The notes under the pieces: model-generated
What the model saw: only the letters and a program-made list of their open reading frames with translations
What the model was told of the DNA's origin: nothing
The model's database searches: none
NCBI GenBank assembly: GCA_031268145.1
Contig: JAIRXS010000044.1
Coordinates: forward strand, 1 to 54,490
Direction of reading: 5' to 3'
From: Candidatus Endomicrobiellum siamense
GTDB taxonomy: Bacteria; Elusimicrobiota; Endomicrobiia; Endomicrobiales; Endomicrobiaceae
Length of the DNA: 54,490 bases
Made by a program: the position numbers and the translations under genes
Part shown: piece after piece, positions 9,934 through 19,139 of the stretch
Layout of the letters: the number at the start of each line of letters is the position of its first letter
Position numbering within the stretch: position 1 is the stretch's first letter

Positions 9934-10764
9934 TTATTTGTTTACATTTACATACTTATTTATTATCTCTAAAACTTCTTTTTGATTTGTAAATTTTACA
10001 TCTCTCGTATAATTTTGATTGTTTATGACTCTTGAAACATCTTTAATTATAGATGAAGCTTTCAAAGGCTCAACGTTATAATCTTTTATGTCACCGTTAG
10101 GTCTTATTAGATACTTTAAACTCCCTTTTTGAGCAAAAAGGATAACTTTTTGGGCATCTTCTGTAGACAAAGCTAAGGTTAATATATTGGTATTGCTATT
10201 TTCGTCATCTTGCTTTTTTACAGAACCTATGTAGTTATTACCTACAGCTAAAACTAAAATATTTTGCGCTATAGGAAATACCGTATCTTGTAATTGTCTA
10301 TTAGAGTCTGTATATTCGACTACTGCAAAAATATCAATTTTACTTCCAGGTGATAAAATACCTGCACTATCTATGTCAAAAGTCACTAGCAACGCTTTCG
10401 TACCATCTGGCACCAAATTACTTATTCCATATTCGCTTATTTTTGACAACTTACTTGAAAGTACCTGTTCATTTTCTTCTATTGTATTTAAGGATATATA
10501 CTCGCTAGAGCCATCAGGTAAACAAATTTCTTTTATATCATTAAAGACTTTTGGTTGAGCATATTCCTTGGGCACATATTTCTCCGAAAGCATCTCTTGT
10601 TTTATAACCGTGCCTTGAGGTATAACCTGCAAAGCTACAACTACTTTAACAGGCTCCGTCATAACTTTATATTTTGTTTCTAAATCTGAAATATAAATAT
10701 ATGCAAAAAACAAAGAAAGTATTGCAAAAACTATAGCTATAAATAATATTTTTTTATTACTCAT
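9934..10764 (-). CDS. cpaB: Flp pilus assembly protein CpaB/RcpC-like (SAF domain)
   Basis: CpaB/RcpC is a periplasmic Tad component thought to act at the secretin. The 276-aa protein has one N-terminal membrane anchor (ILFIAIVFAILSLFFAYIYI). A SAF-type segment follows (VVVALQVIPQGTVIKQEMLS), then a YISLNTIEENEQVLSSKLS region and the RcpC-like domain (LVTFDIDSAGILSPGSKIDI). It starts 3 bp after the flp pilin stop and ends 20 bp before cpaF. The organisation and length match the family. Confidence 0.85.
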   Translation of the reverse strand: MSNKKILFIAIVFAILSLFFAYIYISDLETKYKVMTEPVKVVVALQVIPQGTVIKQEMLSEKYVPKEYAQPKVFNDIKEICLPDGSSEYISLNTIEENEQVLSSKLSKISEYGISNLVPDGTKALLVTFDIDSAGILSPGSKIDIFAVVEYTDSNRQLQDTVFPIAQNILVLAVGNNYIGSVKKQDDENSNTNILTLALSTEDAQKVILFAQKGSLKYLIRPNGDIKDYNVEPLKASSIIKDVSRVINNQNYTRDVKFTNQKEVLEIINKYVNVNK

Positions 10765-10767
10765 AGC

Positions 10768-10941
10768 CTATTCTTTGTCAGCTTTTTGAACAACTTTTGC
10801 AGCGCTTTCAAATTTACTTTTAACTTTTTTACCTAAAGACTTATATGCAACAAAAACTATGCCTACAACAACTGCTATAATAAGAATATACTCTACCATT
10901 CCTTGTCCTTTATGTCTTTTAATCCAGTTGAAGTTTAGCAT
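10768..10941 (-). CDS. flp: Flp-type prepilin (57 aa)
   Basis: This short gene encodes the likely major pilin subunit. Translation gives a short basic leader, then the class III prepilin signature GQGMVEYILIIAVVVGIVF. That is a Gly followed by hydrophobic residues with the conserved Glu-Tyr pair, followed by a basic tail (KSLGKKVKSKFES). Cleavage would occur after a Gly in HKGQG. The ATG immediately follows the TAG stop of tadE (TAGATG), and its ribosome-binding site AAGGAG lies inside the last codons of tadE. Position between tadE and cpaB fits a tad locus. No prepilin peptidase is in the window. Confidence 0.88.
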   Translation of the reverse strand: MLNFNWIKRHKGQGMVEYILIIAVVVGIVFVAYKSLGKKVKSKFESAAKVVQKADKE

Positions 10942-11469
10942 CTACCATCTCTCCTTATATTTTGTTTTGCGTCTTGAAAACTTTGGATTTCCAGTTCCCG
11001 ATAAAACTTCTAATTTAGAACTTATTTTAATATTATCTTTCCCTATAATTTTTAATATTCTAGGCATTTTATATGAATATGTTATTTCCACAAAAGATTT
11101 TTTTGGAACTAACTGTTTAATAGAACTAAAAACATCTAAAGAATGTAAATCTGTTATATCAAGTAAATCTACATCTAGCGGCATGTAATCATTTATCTGT
11201 ATTGCTATGCTTAGTTTTTTTGAGTCCAAAGTCCTACCGAGCGTTTTTGCATTACAAAGATAATCTTTTATATCGTTTTCTATATATTTTTTATCAAAAT
11301 CAGTATAAGCAATTAAATCTATGCCGTATTTTGTTGCCGTTACGATTTGTTGCCAAGTCAGTACAAGTGAAGCAAAGTATACAATTGTAAAAAGGAAAAC
11401 AATAATTAAAGGAACAATTAAAGCAGCCTCTACTAACGCTTGCCCCCTTAACTGTTTAAAATATTTCAT
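10942..11469 (-). CDS. tadE: TadE-like pseudopilin
   Basis: TadE/TadF are minor pseudopilins needed for pilus biogenesis. The 175-aa protein has the TadE signature at its N terminus (RGQALVEAALIVPLIIVFLF), a single membrane helix, and a periplasmic remainder without clear motifs. It starts 3 bp downstream of the RND pump stop. Its end carries the ribosome-binding site of the flp pilin. TadF and TadG are absent, so this may be the only pseudopilin of the set. Confidence 0.8.
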   Translation of the reverse strand: MKYFKQLRGQALVEAALIVPLIIVFLFTIVYFASLVLTWQQIVTATKYGIDLIAYTDFDKKYIENDIKDYLCNAKTLGRTLDSKKLSIAIQINDYMPLDVDLLDITDLHSLDVFSSIKQLVPKKSFVEITYSYKMPRILKIIGKDNIKISSKLEVLSGTGNPKFSRRKTKYKERW

Positions 11470-11472
11470 AAT

Positions 11473-14400
11473 TTATAGATCTTGTTTATGAAGCGCCTCT
11501 TCTGTATAGTCTATCATTCTTTTCTCAGGTCTTTTTGCAAGTTTTCTTAAAAACAATCTTAAATTATTCATGTATTCAAAAATCGCAGGCACAACAATTA
11601 ATGTAAGAATTGTAGAACTTATAACGCCTCCTATAACAACAATTCCCATACCTTTTCTAAACTGACCTACCTCACTAAGACCTAATGCTGTTGGTAACAT
11701 TCCAGCTATAAGAGCAAAAGAAGTCATAAGTATAGGACGAAGCCTCACTACACCTGCTTTTATTATTGCATCGTTTATATTTAAACCTTTTCTCATCTGT
11801 TGTTGGATATAATCTACTAAAAGTATAGAGTTTTTTGCCACAATACCTAACAACATTATCATCCCAATAAGCGTAAACATGTCAATTGACTGCCCTGCTA
11901 TAAGCAAAGCAAAAATACCACCTATAATAGCTAGAGGAAGAGCCGTCATAATTGTAAATGGCGTAATAATAGACTCATATAAACTTGCAAGCACCATAAA
12001 AATAAATATAAGCGATAATCCAGCTGCAATGATAATGCTCTTAAACATCTCACCCATCTCTTCTGAATTACCGTAAAGATTAAAAGCTACATGTTTCCAC
12101 TTTTCTAGATTTTCAGATTTTGATTTTTCTTCATTAAAAATTCTGAGAGCCTCTTTTTCGATTTCATTTATTGTTCCTCCCGTAGCAAGATTACCCTCCA
12201 CTGAAACATAGCGTACTCTATCTTCTCTAAATATCTGCGTAGGGCCTTGCTCCATTTTTATAGAAGCAACATTTTTTAACTTTACAAGCTTATTATTTAC
12301 ATTGTTTACATAAATTGTATCTAAATTTTGAGCAATATCTTGCTGAGCCTCTGCAAATCTAACTTTTATATCATATTCTAAACCATTCTCTCTGAATTTG
12401 CCTGCCAAAGCACCATCTATCATAGCTCTTACTTCATTTCCTACAACAACAGAACTTACACCATAGTCTTCCATTTTTTTAGGGTCCATCTGTATTTGCA
12501 CTTCAGGCTTACCAATTTTATAATTTGACTGAACATCTACAAAATAAGGTATTTCCTTAAAGCGTTTTATTAAAACTTGAGATACATCATACAAGACATC
12601 TATATTGTCTCCATTGAGTGCCATAATAAACTCGCTTTCACCACCTCCACCAACACTTTGTCTTACTATAGAAATTTTCAATTCATCGCCAAATTTCTCT
12701 TTAAAAACTTCTCTAAGATAGTCTTTCATTTGCGAACTTGAACGAGTTCTTTTAGGAATATTCTTGTTTTCTTTTTTACCAAAAAGTCCAAAAAAGCCTC
12801 CTTTAGATTTTGCCGGAATCATTTTTACATATATGCTTGACTGGTTTGCAAGACTAGATAACATCCCACTTTGCCCTATCGCTACAGAAGCAAACTCTAT
12901 ATTGGAATCGTTCATCAATATTTCTTCAGCTTGTTTAGTATATTTATCCATCTGATCTAAAGAAGTGCCAGGTTTTGCTTCTAAGTTAATATTAAATTCA
13001 CCCCATTCGGCAGCTGGCATAAAAGTTGCTTTTAAATATTTTTTTGCCGCGCCAATAGTAAAGATAAATACAAGCACTGCGATCGTAATAGTTGCAAATT
13101 TCCAACTTATAGAAAAATGTTTTTTATTCTTGCTATATTCAAAATCTACTGCTTTTGCTTTTACAATAAGTGATATTAATTTTTTATAAGAACTCTCTAA
13201 AATGTTAAAACATATATTAAACCACTCTACTGTAAATTTTCTAAAAATTTTAATTATGACTTCTTGAAGTTTACTTTTTTGCACTTTTTTAGCATTGTGA
13301 TCGGGAATCATGTACGCTGAAAGCAAAGGCGCAATAGTTAAAGCGTCCAATATAGATATGAACATCGCAAACACAACTGTTAAACCAAATTCTTTAAAAA
13401 ATTGCCCCATAACGCCGCTCAAAAAAGCCACTGGCAAAAATACAGCAATCACAGTACTTGTAGTGGCTATAACTGCTAAAGTAACCTCATTTGTTCCATC
13501 TAAAGCCGCTTTTATAGGATTTGCGCCTTCTTCATAATGCCTAAAGATATTCTCTCTAACAACAATAGCATCGTCAATCAAAAGACCAACAGTCAGCGAT
13601 AAAGCCATTAAAGACAGTACATTTAAGCTAAATCCAAATGCATACATAAAAACAAAAGAGCCTATCAAACTGTTTGGCAAAGAAAGTGCTGTAATAAAGG
13701 TTGAACGCCAACTAGCTAAAAATAAATAAACTACAATTACTGCAAGAAAAACGCCCTCAATAATTGTTGATTTAACATTTTCTATATTCATTCTCACACC
13801 ATACGCAGAATCTGAAATCATAGTAAGTTGTGGTTGTCCATCATACTGCAAATACTTTTGATTTACTTCGTCAATCTTTTTCTTTATCCCATCTGATATT
13901 GCCACGTCATTACCTTTTGCCTGTCTATAAACTTGTAAAAGAAGAGCAGGCTCAGAAACAAAATTACCATTTTCTCTAATATCTATTCTTGCGCGAGACA
14001 CCTCTTTTTCAACCCCATCTTCTACAACAGCGACATCGCCAACTGTAACACGTCTATCATTGCCTAAAAAATTTACAACAACATCATTAATCTGAGCAAT
14101 AGATCTAAATTCGCCTAAAGTTCTAAATTCTATTTCTTTTGTCCCTCTGTTTACTTTGCCAGCAGGTATATTTAAAGAGTTGGATTTAATTTTCGCTGCA
14201 AGAGATGTAAGAGTAAGCTCATAATTTTTAAGTTTGTCTTTATCCGCATTAATATGTATTTCTCTTTTTTGTCCGCCAATAATGTTTATCTGTGATACGC
14301 CAGAAACTTGAGCCAAATCTTTAGAAACTACGTCGTCTGCAAAATCATACATCTGTTTAGATGTAAGACCCTTTGCCTTCAAACTGATAGTTCCTATAGG

Positions 14401-14808
14401 AAGGCTGTTAATATCTGCCTTCAATATTACTGATTCTTTTATATCGTCAGGTAAGTTAAGTCTAATTTGCCCGACTTTGTCTCTAACTTCTTGAGTTGCA
14501 ATATCGGGATCTTTTGAAAGTTGAAACTCGCAAAAAACTACAGACATATTATCTTGATTTATTGAGTTGACGTGTTTTAAAGCAGAAATACCGCTGACTG
14601 CATCTTCTATAGGTTTTGAAACAAGCTGTTCAATTTCAGCTACTCCTGCCCCAGGGTAAGAAGTCATAATTAAAACATATGGGAACTCCACATCAGGAAA
14701 CATTCTTACGCTAAGTTTACTTAAAGAAATAGCGCCTAAAATTATAAATGCCATAAGTAATGCTATTATAAAAGTGGGTCGTTTAATTGCTATCTTTGCT
14801 AAATTCAT
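11473..14808 (-). CDS. RND-family multidrug efflux transporter (AcrB/HAE1 type)
   Basis: This is a proton-driven inner-membrane efflux pump of 1111 aa. It opens with the typical first helix (MNLAKIAIKRPTFIIALLMA) and MFPDVEFP/TSYPGA. The proton-relay Asp pair is in TVGLLIDDAIVVRENIF, and the TM10 Lys is in LLGIVAKNSILLVDYI. Two large periplasmic loops are present. It is about 60-80 residues longer than AcrB, partly from a Lys-rich insertion (KSKGGFFGLFGKKENKN) in the second loop and an extra C-terminal tail. It lies 16 bp after the TolC-like gene. No membrane-fusion adaptor gene accompanies it. The substrate is unknown. Confidence 0.92.
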   Translation of the reverse strand: MNLAKIAIKRPTFIIALLMAFIILGAISLSKLSVRMFPDVEFPYVLIMTSYPGAGVAEIEQLVSKPIEDAVSGISALKHVNSINQDNMSVVFCEFQLSKDPDIATQEVRDKVGQIRLNLPDDIKESVILKADINSLPIGTISLKAKGLTSKQMYDFADDVVSKDLAQVSGVSQINIIGGQKREIHINADKDKLKNYELTLTSLAAKIKSNSLNIPAGKVNRGTKEIEFRTLGEFRSIAQINDVVVNFLGNDRRVTVGDVAVVEDGVEKEVSRARIDIRENGNFVSEPALLLQVYRQAKGNDVAISDGIKKKIDEVNQKYLQYDGQPQLTMISDSAYGVRMNIENVKSTIIEGVFLAVIVVYLFLASWRSTFITALSLPNSLIGSFVFMYAFGFSLNVLSLMALSLTVGLLIDDAIVVRENIFRHYEEGANPIKAALDGTNEVTLAVIATTSTVIAVFLPVAFLSGVMGQFFKEFGLTVVFAMFISILDALTIAPLLSAYMIPDHNAKKVQKSKLQEVIIKIFRKFTVEWFNICFNILESSYKKLISLIVKAKAVDFEYSKNKKHFSISWKFATITIAVLVFIFTIGAAKKYLKATFMPAAEWGEFNINLEAKPGTSLDQMDKYTKQAEEILMNDSNIEFASVAIGQSGMLSSLANQSSIYVKMIPAKSKGGFFGLFGKKENKNIPKRTRSSSQMKDYLREVFKEKFGDELKISIVRQSVGGGGESEFIMALNGDNIDVLYDVSQVLIKRFKEIPYFVDVQSNYKIGKPEVQIQMDPKKMEDYGVSSVVVGNEVRAMIDGALAGKFRENGLEYDIKVRFAEAQQDIAQNLDTIYVNNVNNKLVKLKNVASIKMEQGPTQIFREDRVRYVSVEGNLATGGTINEIEKEALRIFNEEKSKSENLEKWKHVAFNLYGNSEEMGEMFKSIIIAAGLSLIFIFMVLASLYESIITPFTIMTALPLAIIGGIFALLIAGQSIDMFTLIGMIMLLGIVAKNSILLVDYIQQQMRKGLNINDAIIKAGVVRLRPILMTSFALIAGMLPTALGLSEVGQFRKGMGIVVIGGVISSTILTLIVVPAIFEYMNNLRLFLRKLAKRPEKRMIDYTEEALHKQDL

Positions 14809-14824
14809 TACATTATCCTCTACT

Positions 14825-16276
14825 TTAATTTACTTTTAGTTCAAGATTGTAACTATAAAATGCTTTTGCTGTCTCAGATATTCTAATAAGCTCCAAAATA
14901 CTTCCAAGAACATTTAATGTAGCGTCATCTAAAGCTTGTTCTGTCTGTAAAACTAAATAAGTTGTTGTTCTTCCTGTTTTTAATAATTTTTCATCTTCTT
15001 GTTTTCTTTGTTTTTGTATCTGTTCTATTTCTATAGCTAAAATATTTTTTAATTTTGCATCGTTCCAATCATCTAAAAGTTGTTGCCAATCATTATTTTC
15101 TTTAATAGATAAATACTCCGCTTTTTTCTGAGCAGAAATCTTTGCCGCTTCATAGCCCTGATTTAATATCCTTCTTAATTTAAAGTTTAAAGGTAAACTA
15201 TATCTTAATCCTAAAGAATATGAAGGTCTTTGAGCTCTTGTTAAGTTGTCTTTAACAAACTCAAAATCTTCGTCTACGCCATTAAGCGCAAGTTGTCCAC
15301 TTAAAATTAAGTCCGCTCCACTAGTTTTTTTGTTTGATATTTGATCATACGTGGCACTATTTACATCTTCTAAACTAGAAAGGACATCAAGTCTTGTACA
15401 AATTTTTTTAGGTTCATAGTCACTATTAAAAGCTTCTCCTTTTTCTTCAAATTTTTCAACATCATATTTAACAATTACATCTGTAATAGCCAAAAACTGA
15501 TTTACAGTTCTATTTGCTTTATTTTCTTGTTCATAAGCATTTTTTAAATTTAAATTCCCAAGCTTTACTGCCGCTTGAGATTGTAATAAGTCTGACTTTT
15601 CAGCTAAATCCATACTGAATCTTTTTTGATTCCAATCTAAAATTTTCTCTAATCTATTTAAAGCATTTTTTCTAAAATCTATAACTGTTTTAGCATAAGA
15701 TAAATTCCAATAAGCTATTTTCGCATTAAGCAAAACATTTTGTTTTTGATATTCCAATAAATATAAGGCTGACTTTGCACTAGCTTTTGCTTTTGCAACA
15801 GATGCCTTTGTAGTTCCACCATTTATATCTTTCAATAATGATTGTTGTAATTTTATAAATGGAGCAATATCAGTAACATTCAAATTCACACTATCGCTCA
15901 TAAAAACAGAATCCGTATGAGATCCATTTAACCCAAAGGAAACTTGAGTACCAAAACCAAACATTTTATTTACAGCTGCATCATAAGCAAGATTTTTAAT
16001 TTCATACGGTCTACCAAGTAAAGAAAATGGTCTTCCGCTTTTATCATCCGCACAACTAACACCAGCACTTAAAAAATACGAATATACCATTTCTATCTGA
16101 GCAAGCTTCCCTTTAATCGCATCAATATTTAATTGTATGGACTTTAGTTCACTATTATTTTTTAAAACTAAATTTAAACAATCGTCCAAAGTTAAAACAT
16201 CTGCATTTACATTTATTACAAAAAAAGAACACACAAAAACAAATACTAATTTTATAATCTTATTCATTTCACTCAT
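14825..16276 (-). CDS. TolC-family outer-membrane efflux protein
   Basis: This is the predicted outer-membrane channel of the adjacent RND pump. It has a signal peptide (KLVFVFVCSFFVINVNA) and begins its mature part with DVLTLDDCLNLVLKNN, the standard OEP start. Two long alpha-helical repeats follow, with QEDEKLLKTGRTTTYLVLQTE near the end, another family hallmark. Length 483 aa is normal. The start could also be the ATG at 16267; GGAG lies 2 nt before the first ATG and 11 nt before the second, so the choice is open. It follows rlmD by 18 bp in the same array. Confidence 0.88.
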   Translation of the reverse strand: MSEMNKIIKLVFVFVCSFFVINVNADVLTLDDCLNLVLKNNSELKSIQLNIDAIKGKLAQIEMVYSYFLSAGVSCADDKSGRPFSLLGRPYEIKNLAYDAAVNKMFGFGTQVSFGLNGSHTDSVFMSDSVNLNVTDIAPFIKLQQSLLKDINGGTTKASVAKAKASAKSALYLLEYQKQNVLLNAKIAYWNLSYAKTVIDFRKNALNRLEKILDWNQKRFSMDLAEKSDLLQSQAAVKLGNLNLKNAYEQENKANRTVNQFLAITDVIVKYDVEKFEEKGEAFNSDYEPKKICTRLDVLSSLEDVNSATYDQISNKKTSGADLILSGQLALNGVDEDFEFVKDNLTRAQRPSYSLGLRYSLPLNFKLRRILNQGYEAAKISAQKKAEYLSIKENNDWQQLLDDWNDAKLKNILAIEIEQIQKQRKQEDEKLLKTGRTTTYLVLQTEQALDDATLNVLGSILELIRISETAKAFYSYNLELKVN

Positions 16277-16294
16277 TTCTCCAATTCATAAAAA

Positions 16295-17650
16295 CTAATT
16301 TGATTCCAATGCCACTATAACCTCAACATGACTGGTATGCGCAAAAACGTCAACTGGTACGATTTCGATCGGTCTATATTTATCATTTTTAATGATAATT
16401 TGCAAATCTCTTGCCAAAGTAGAAAGATTGCAAGAAACGTAAACAATCCTTTTAGCTTTAGAAGAAAGTAAAAAATTAATAACATCTTTTGTAAGTCCAG
16501 CGCGAGGGGGATCAACAACTATCAAGTCAAATTTGTACTCTGTTGTATTAACCCAGTCCTGACAGCTAGAAACAAAAAATTGAGCATTGCCAATACTATT
16601 TATGACCGCATTTTCTTTTGCATTTACAATTGCCTCTGGTATTATATCGACCCCTACAATTCCCTTAACATTGCGAGCTACAGATAAACCTATAATACCT
16701 GCACCACAATACAAATCCAACAATATATCATGTTTACATGGTCTTAGAAGTTTTAATACTTGGTTATACAAAACTTCTGTGCCTTTTGAATTCGTTTGAA
16801 AGAAAGAAAAAGGAGAAATATTAAAGTAAAAATTTTTACCGCCAACTTCAAGTTTCTCTCTTATAAAAGAATTGCCAGATAATAAAATCAACTTATTTGG
16901 AATTATAGAATCTGACTTTTTATAATTTATAGTCCAATACAAACTGTCAACAAAAACTGAAAGCTCTTTTACAATAGGGTCTAATACATCTTCTCCCACT
17001 GTAAGCTCATTTGTCACTATATTTACAAGAAGTTGACCATTATTTTGAGCTTTACGTAAAACTAAATGTCTAAAAAATCCTTCATGGATTTTATTGTTAT
17101 AAGCAGTTAAATTGCTTTTTTTAGCAAAATTCTTTACTAGCTCCACAACTTTAGAAAAATCTTTATCAGCTATAAAACATGGCGGAACAGAAATATATCT
17201 ATTAAAACTTCCCCTTTCATGAAGACCCAAATCTAACTCGCCGTTATTATTAAAAAAACTAAATTCCATCTTATTTCTATAATACCATTGTACTGGACTT
17301 GGTAGTATCTTAGAAATATTTAGGCCTGTTATAAAACTTAAAAGTTCTTCTAAATACTCTTGTTTTAAAGTTAATTGATTTTCATAAGAAAGATTCTGAA
17401 AACGACACCCTCCGCAAACGACAAAAGACTTACATTTAGGTTTAATTCTATCATCAGATTTTAAAATAATATTCTTTAATATGCCCTCTCTATAAGTTTT
17501 TTTATCTCTTATCACTAAAACTTCTGCTTTCTCTTTTGGTAAAAGCCAATCTGTAAATAAAGCCAAACCATCTTCACATCTACAAAGAGAACGACCAGGA
17601 AAAACAATTTTTTCGCAAACAACAGTAATAATTTTATTTTTTAAGGACAT
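16295..17650 (-). CDS. rlmD: 23S rRNA (uracil-5)-methyltransferase, RlmD/RumA family
   Basis: This is an SAM-dependent RNA m5U methyltransferase. An N-terminal TRAM-like domain is followed by iron-sulfur cysteines (PKCKSFVVCGGCRFQ) and FFQTNSKGTEVLYNQVL. The SAM-binding segment LDLYCGAGIIGLSVA comes next, then VVDPPRAGL. The catalytic Cys segment is YVSCNLSTLARDL. Length 451 aa is typical. Its first 10 bases overlap the end of the response-regulator gene. RlmD (U1939) is the default assignment, but RlmCD-like specificity cannot be excluded. Confidence 0.88.
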   Translation of the reverse strand: MSLKNKIITVVCEKIVFPGRSLCRCEDGLALFTDWLLPKEKAEVLVIRDKKTYREGILKNIILKSDDRIKPKCKSFVVCGGCRFQNLSYENQLTLKQEYLEELLSFITGLNISKILPSPVQWYYRNKMEFSFFNNNGELDLGLHERGSFNRYISVPPCFIADKDFSKVVELVKNFAKKSNLTAYNNKIHEGFFRHLVLRKAQNNGQLLVNIVTNELTVGEDVLDPIVKELSVFVDSLYWTINYKKSDSIIPNKLILLSGNSFIREKLEVGGKNFYFNISPFSFFQTNSKGTEVLYNQVLKLLRPCKHDILLDLYCGAGIIGLSVARNVKGIVGVDIIPEAIVNAKENAVINSIGNAQFFVSSCQDWVNTTEYKFDLIVVDPPRAGLTKDVINFLLSSKAKRIVYVSCNLSTLARDLQIIIKNDKYRPIEIVPVDVFAHTSHVEVIVALESN

Positions 17651-18603
17651 GAACTTACTTCTTTTAAAGACTTTATCTCCTCTTTTGCAGTTTCTAAATC
17701 TAAAAGAGTAGCTTGAAGCTCTGCAATTTTAATTTCTAACTTTTCATACAATTTAGTATTGTTTATAGACTGCATAATTTGAGCAGCAAAAACCAAAATA
17801 TTTTTTAAATCTGATTGAGTAAATGTAGCATCATTAGAAGTTTTTGTAAACAACAAGCACCCAACAACTTTCCCAGTAAAAACTAAGGGAAACACTAAAA
17901 CACATCTAATTTCAATTACAGAATCAAAAATCTCAGAAAATTCTTTTTTTATATTGTCAGCATTAACAATTAAAGGTTCGCTATTATCTGGTCTATCTTG
18001 ATAAATCTTTAGAATAAAACTTTCTAATGCTCCTCTTGAAGAGTCAAACATCGGTACAGAAGACGTTGCTAAATACATCTGTCCTTGCGCATCTTTTAAA
18101 AAAATTGAAACGTCTTTTGATAAAGTTGCGTTCTTAAGTAAAGAGATAAAAATAGGAAAAAGTTCTTCTAGTTTTACGCTTGAAAAGATAGCAGTTGAGC
18201 TTTCATATAAAGCCACAAGTATTTTAAGTTCGCTTTTTTCTATAGCTTTCTCTACTAAAGCAGAAAGTTCATCTATATTAAAAGGCTTTTGAAGAAAATC
18301 ATAAGCTCCGCTACGCATAGCATATAAAGCATTATCTATCGTTGCATGTCCTGTCATCATTATAACTTCTGTTTCTGGAGATTTTTCTTTTATAACTTTT
18401 AAAAGAGAAATACCATCAAATTTTGGCATTTTTATATCTGAAATCACTATATTAAATTTATTTGAAGTAATTTTAGATGCAGCATCTTGCCCATCAACAG
18501 CATACAAAACATCATAACCAAGACTTGAAAACTCTTGAATCAACAGTTCCCTTATATATTGTTCATCATCAACAATTAAAATTTTACCTTTGCTTACAGA
18601 CAT
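17641..18603 (-). CDS. Response regulator with REC and GAF domains, no DNA-binding domain
   Basis: Residues 1-125 are a receiver domain: acidic pair in ILIVDDEQ, phospho-acceptor Asp in IVISDIKMP, conserved Thr in VIMMTGH and Lys in FLQKPF. The middle, about 130-290, reads as a GAF-like sensory domain (VLVFPLVFTGKVVGCLLFTK). The last 35 residues are a coiled coil (KLEIKIAELQATLLDLETAK). No HTH, GGDEF or HD output is present, so output is probably by protein interaction. It lies between yajQ and rlmD in one array, with no histidine kinase nearby. REC is certain; GAF is a pattern call. Confidence 0.85.
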   Translation of the reverse strand: MSVSKGKILIVDDEQYIRELLIQEFSSLGYDVLYAVDGQDAASKITSNKFNIVISDIKMPKFDGISLLKVIKEKSPETEVIMMTGHATIDNALYAMRSGAYDFLQKPFNIDELSALVEKAIEKSELKILVALYESSTAIFSSVKLEELFPIFISLLKNATLSKDVSIFLKDAQGQMYLATSSVPMFDSSRGALESFILKIYQDRPDNSEPLIVNADNIKKEFSEIFDSVIEIRCVLVFPLVFTGKVVGCLLFTKTSNDATFTQSDLKNILVFAAQIMQSINNTKLYEKLEIKIAELQATLLDLETAKEEIKSLKEVSSCP

Positions 18604-18613
18604 TTTTCATCCT

Positions 18614-19111
18614 TTATCTATAATTAGTAAACTGTAAAGGCAAACAAAAAGAAGTTTCTTTTAAATAAGATATGACTTGTTGCAAATCATCTTTTTTAGA
18701 AGAAATAACTTTAACTTTTGAACCATCTATCTGCGTTTGAACTTTTATTTTAGATTCTCTAATAAGTTTTGATAATTCTTTAGCTTTATCTGACGGAAGT
18801 CCAGAAATAATTTCTGCAACTTGTCTAACATAACCTTCAAAAGCCTTCTCCTGAGGTTTATAATTTAAAGATTTTATAGAAACACCTCTTTTTGCAAAAC
18901 GCCCTTCTAGTATCTCTTTTAAAGCTTTCATTTTATAATCGTCATCCGCAACAAGAGTAATCTTTTTATCATTCTTGTTTAATTCTATTGATGACTTACT
19001 TCCTTTGAAATCAAATCTATTTGATAATTCTTTTTGTGCTTGATTAACAGCATTTTCAACTTCCATCATATTTACTTCAGAAACAATATCAAAAGAGAAT
19101 TTATCTGCCAT
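18614..19111 (-). CDS. yajQ: YajQ-family nucleotide-binding protein
   Basis: This 165-aa protein belongs to the UPF0234/YajQ family, some members of which bind cyclic di-GMP. It shows the family start (MADKFSFDIVSEVNMMEVEN), SNRFDFKGSKSSIEL in the middle and the LQFTNYR terminus. The ATG at 19111 is chosen over an upstream in-frame ATG at 19150 because GGAG sits 7 nt before it and family members begin with MxxFSFD. The upstream ATG lies inside a separate 32-aa gene. Its role here is not shown by the sequence. Confidence 0.93.
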   Translation of the reverse strand: MADKFSFDIVSEVNMMEVENAVNQAQKELSNRFDFKGSKSSIELNKNDKKITLVADDDYKMKALKEILEGRFAKRGVSIKSLNYKPQEKAFEGYVRQVAEIISGLPSDKAKELSKLIRESKIKVQTQIDGSKVKVISSKKDDLQQVISYLKETSFCLPLQFTNYR

Positions 19112-19139
19112 TTTACACTCCAAAACAATTGAAATTCCT

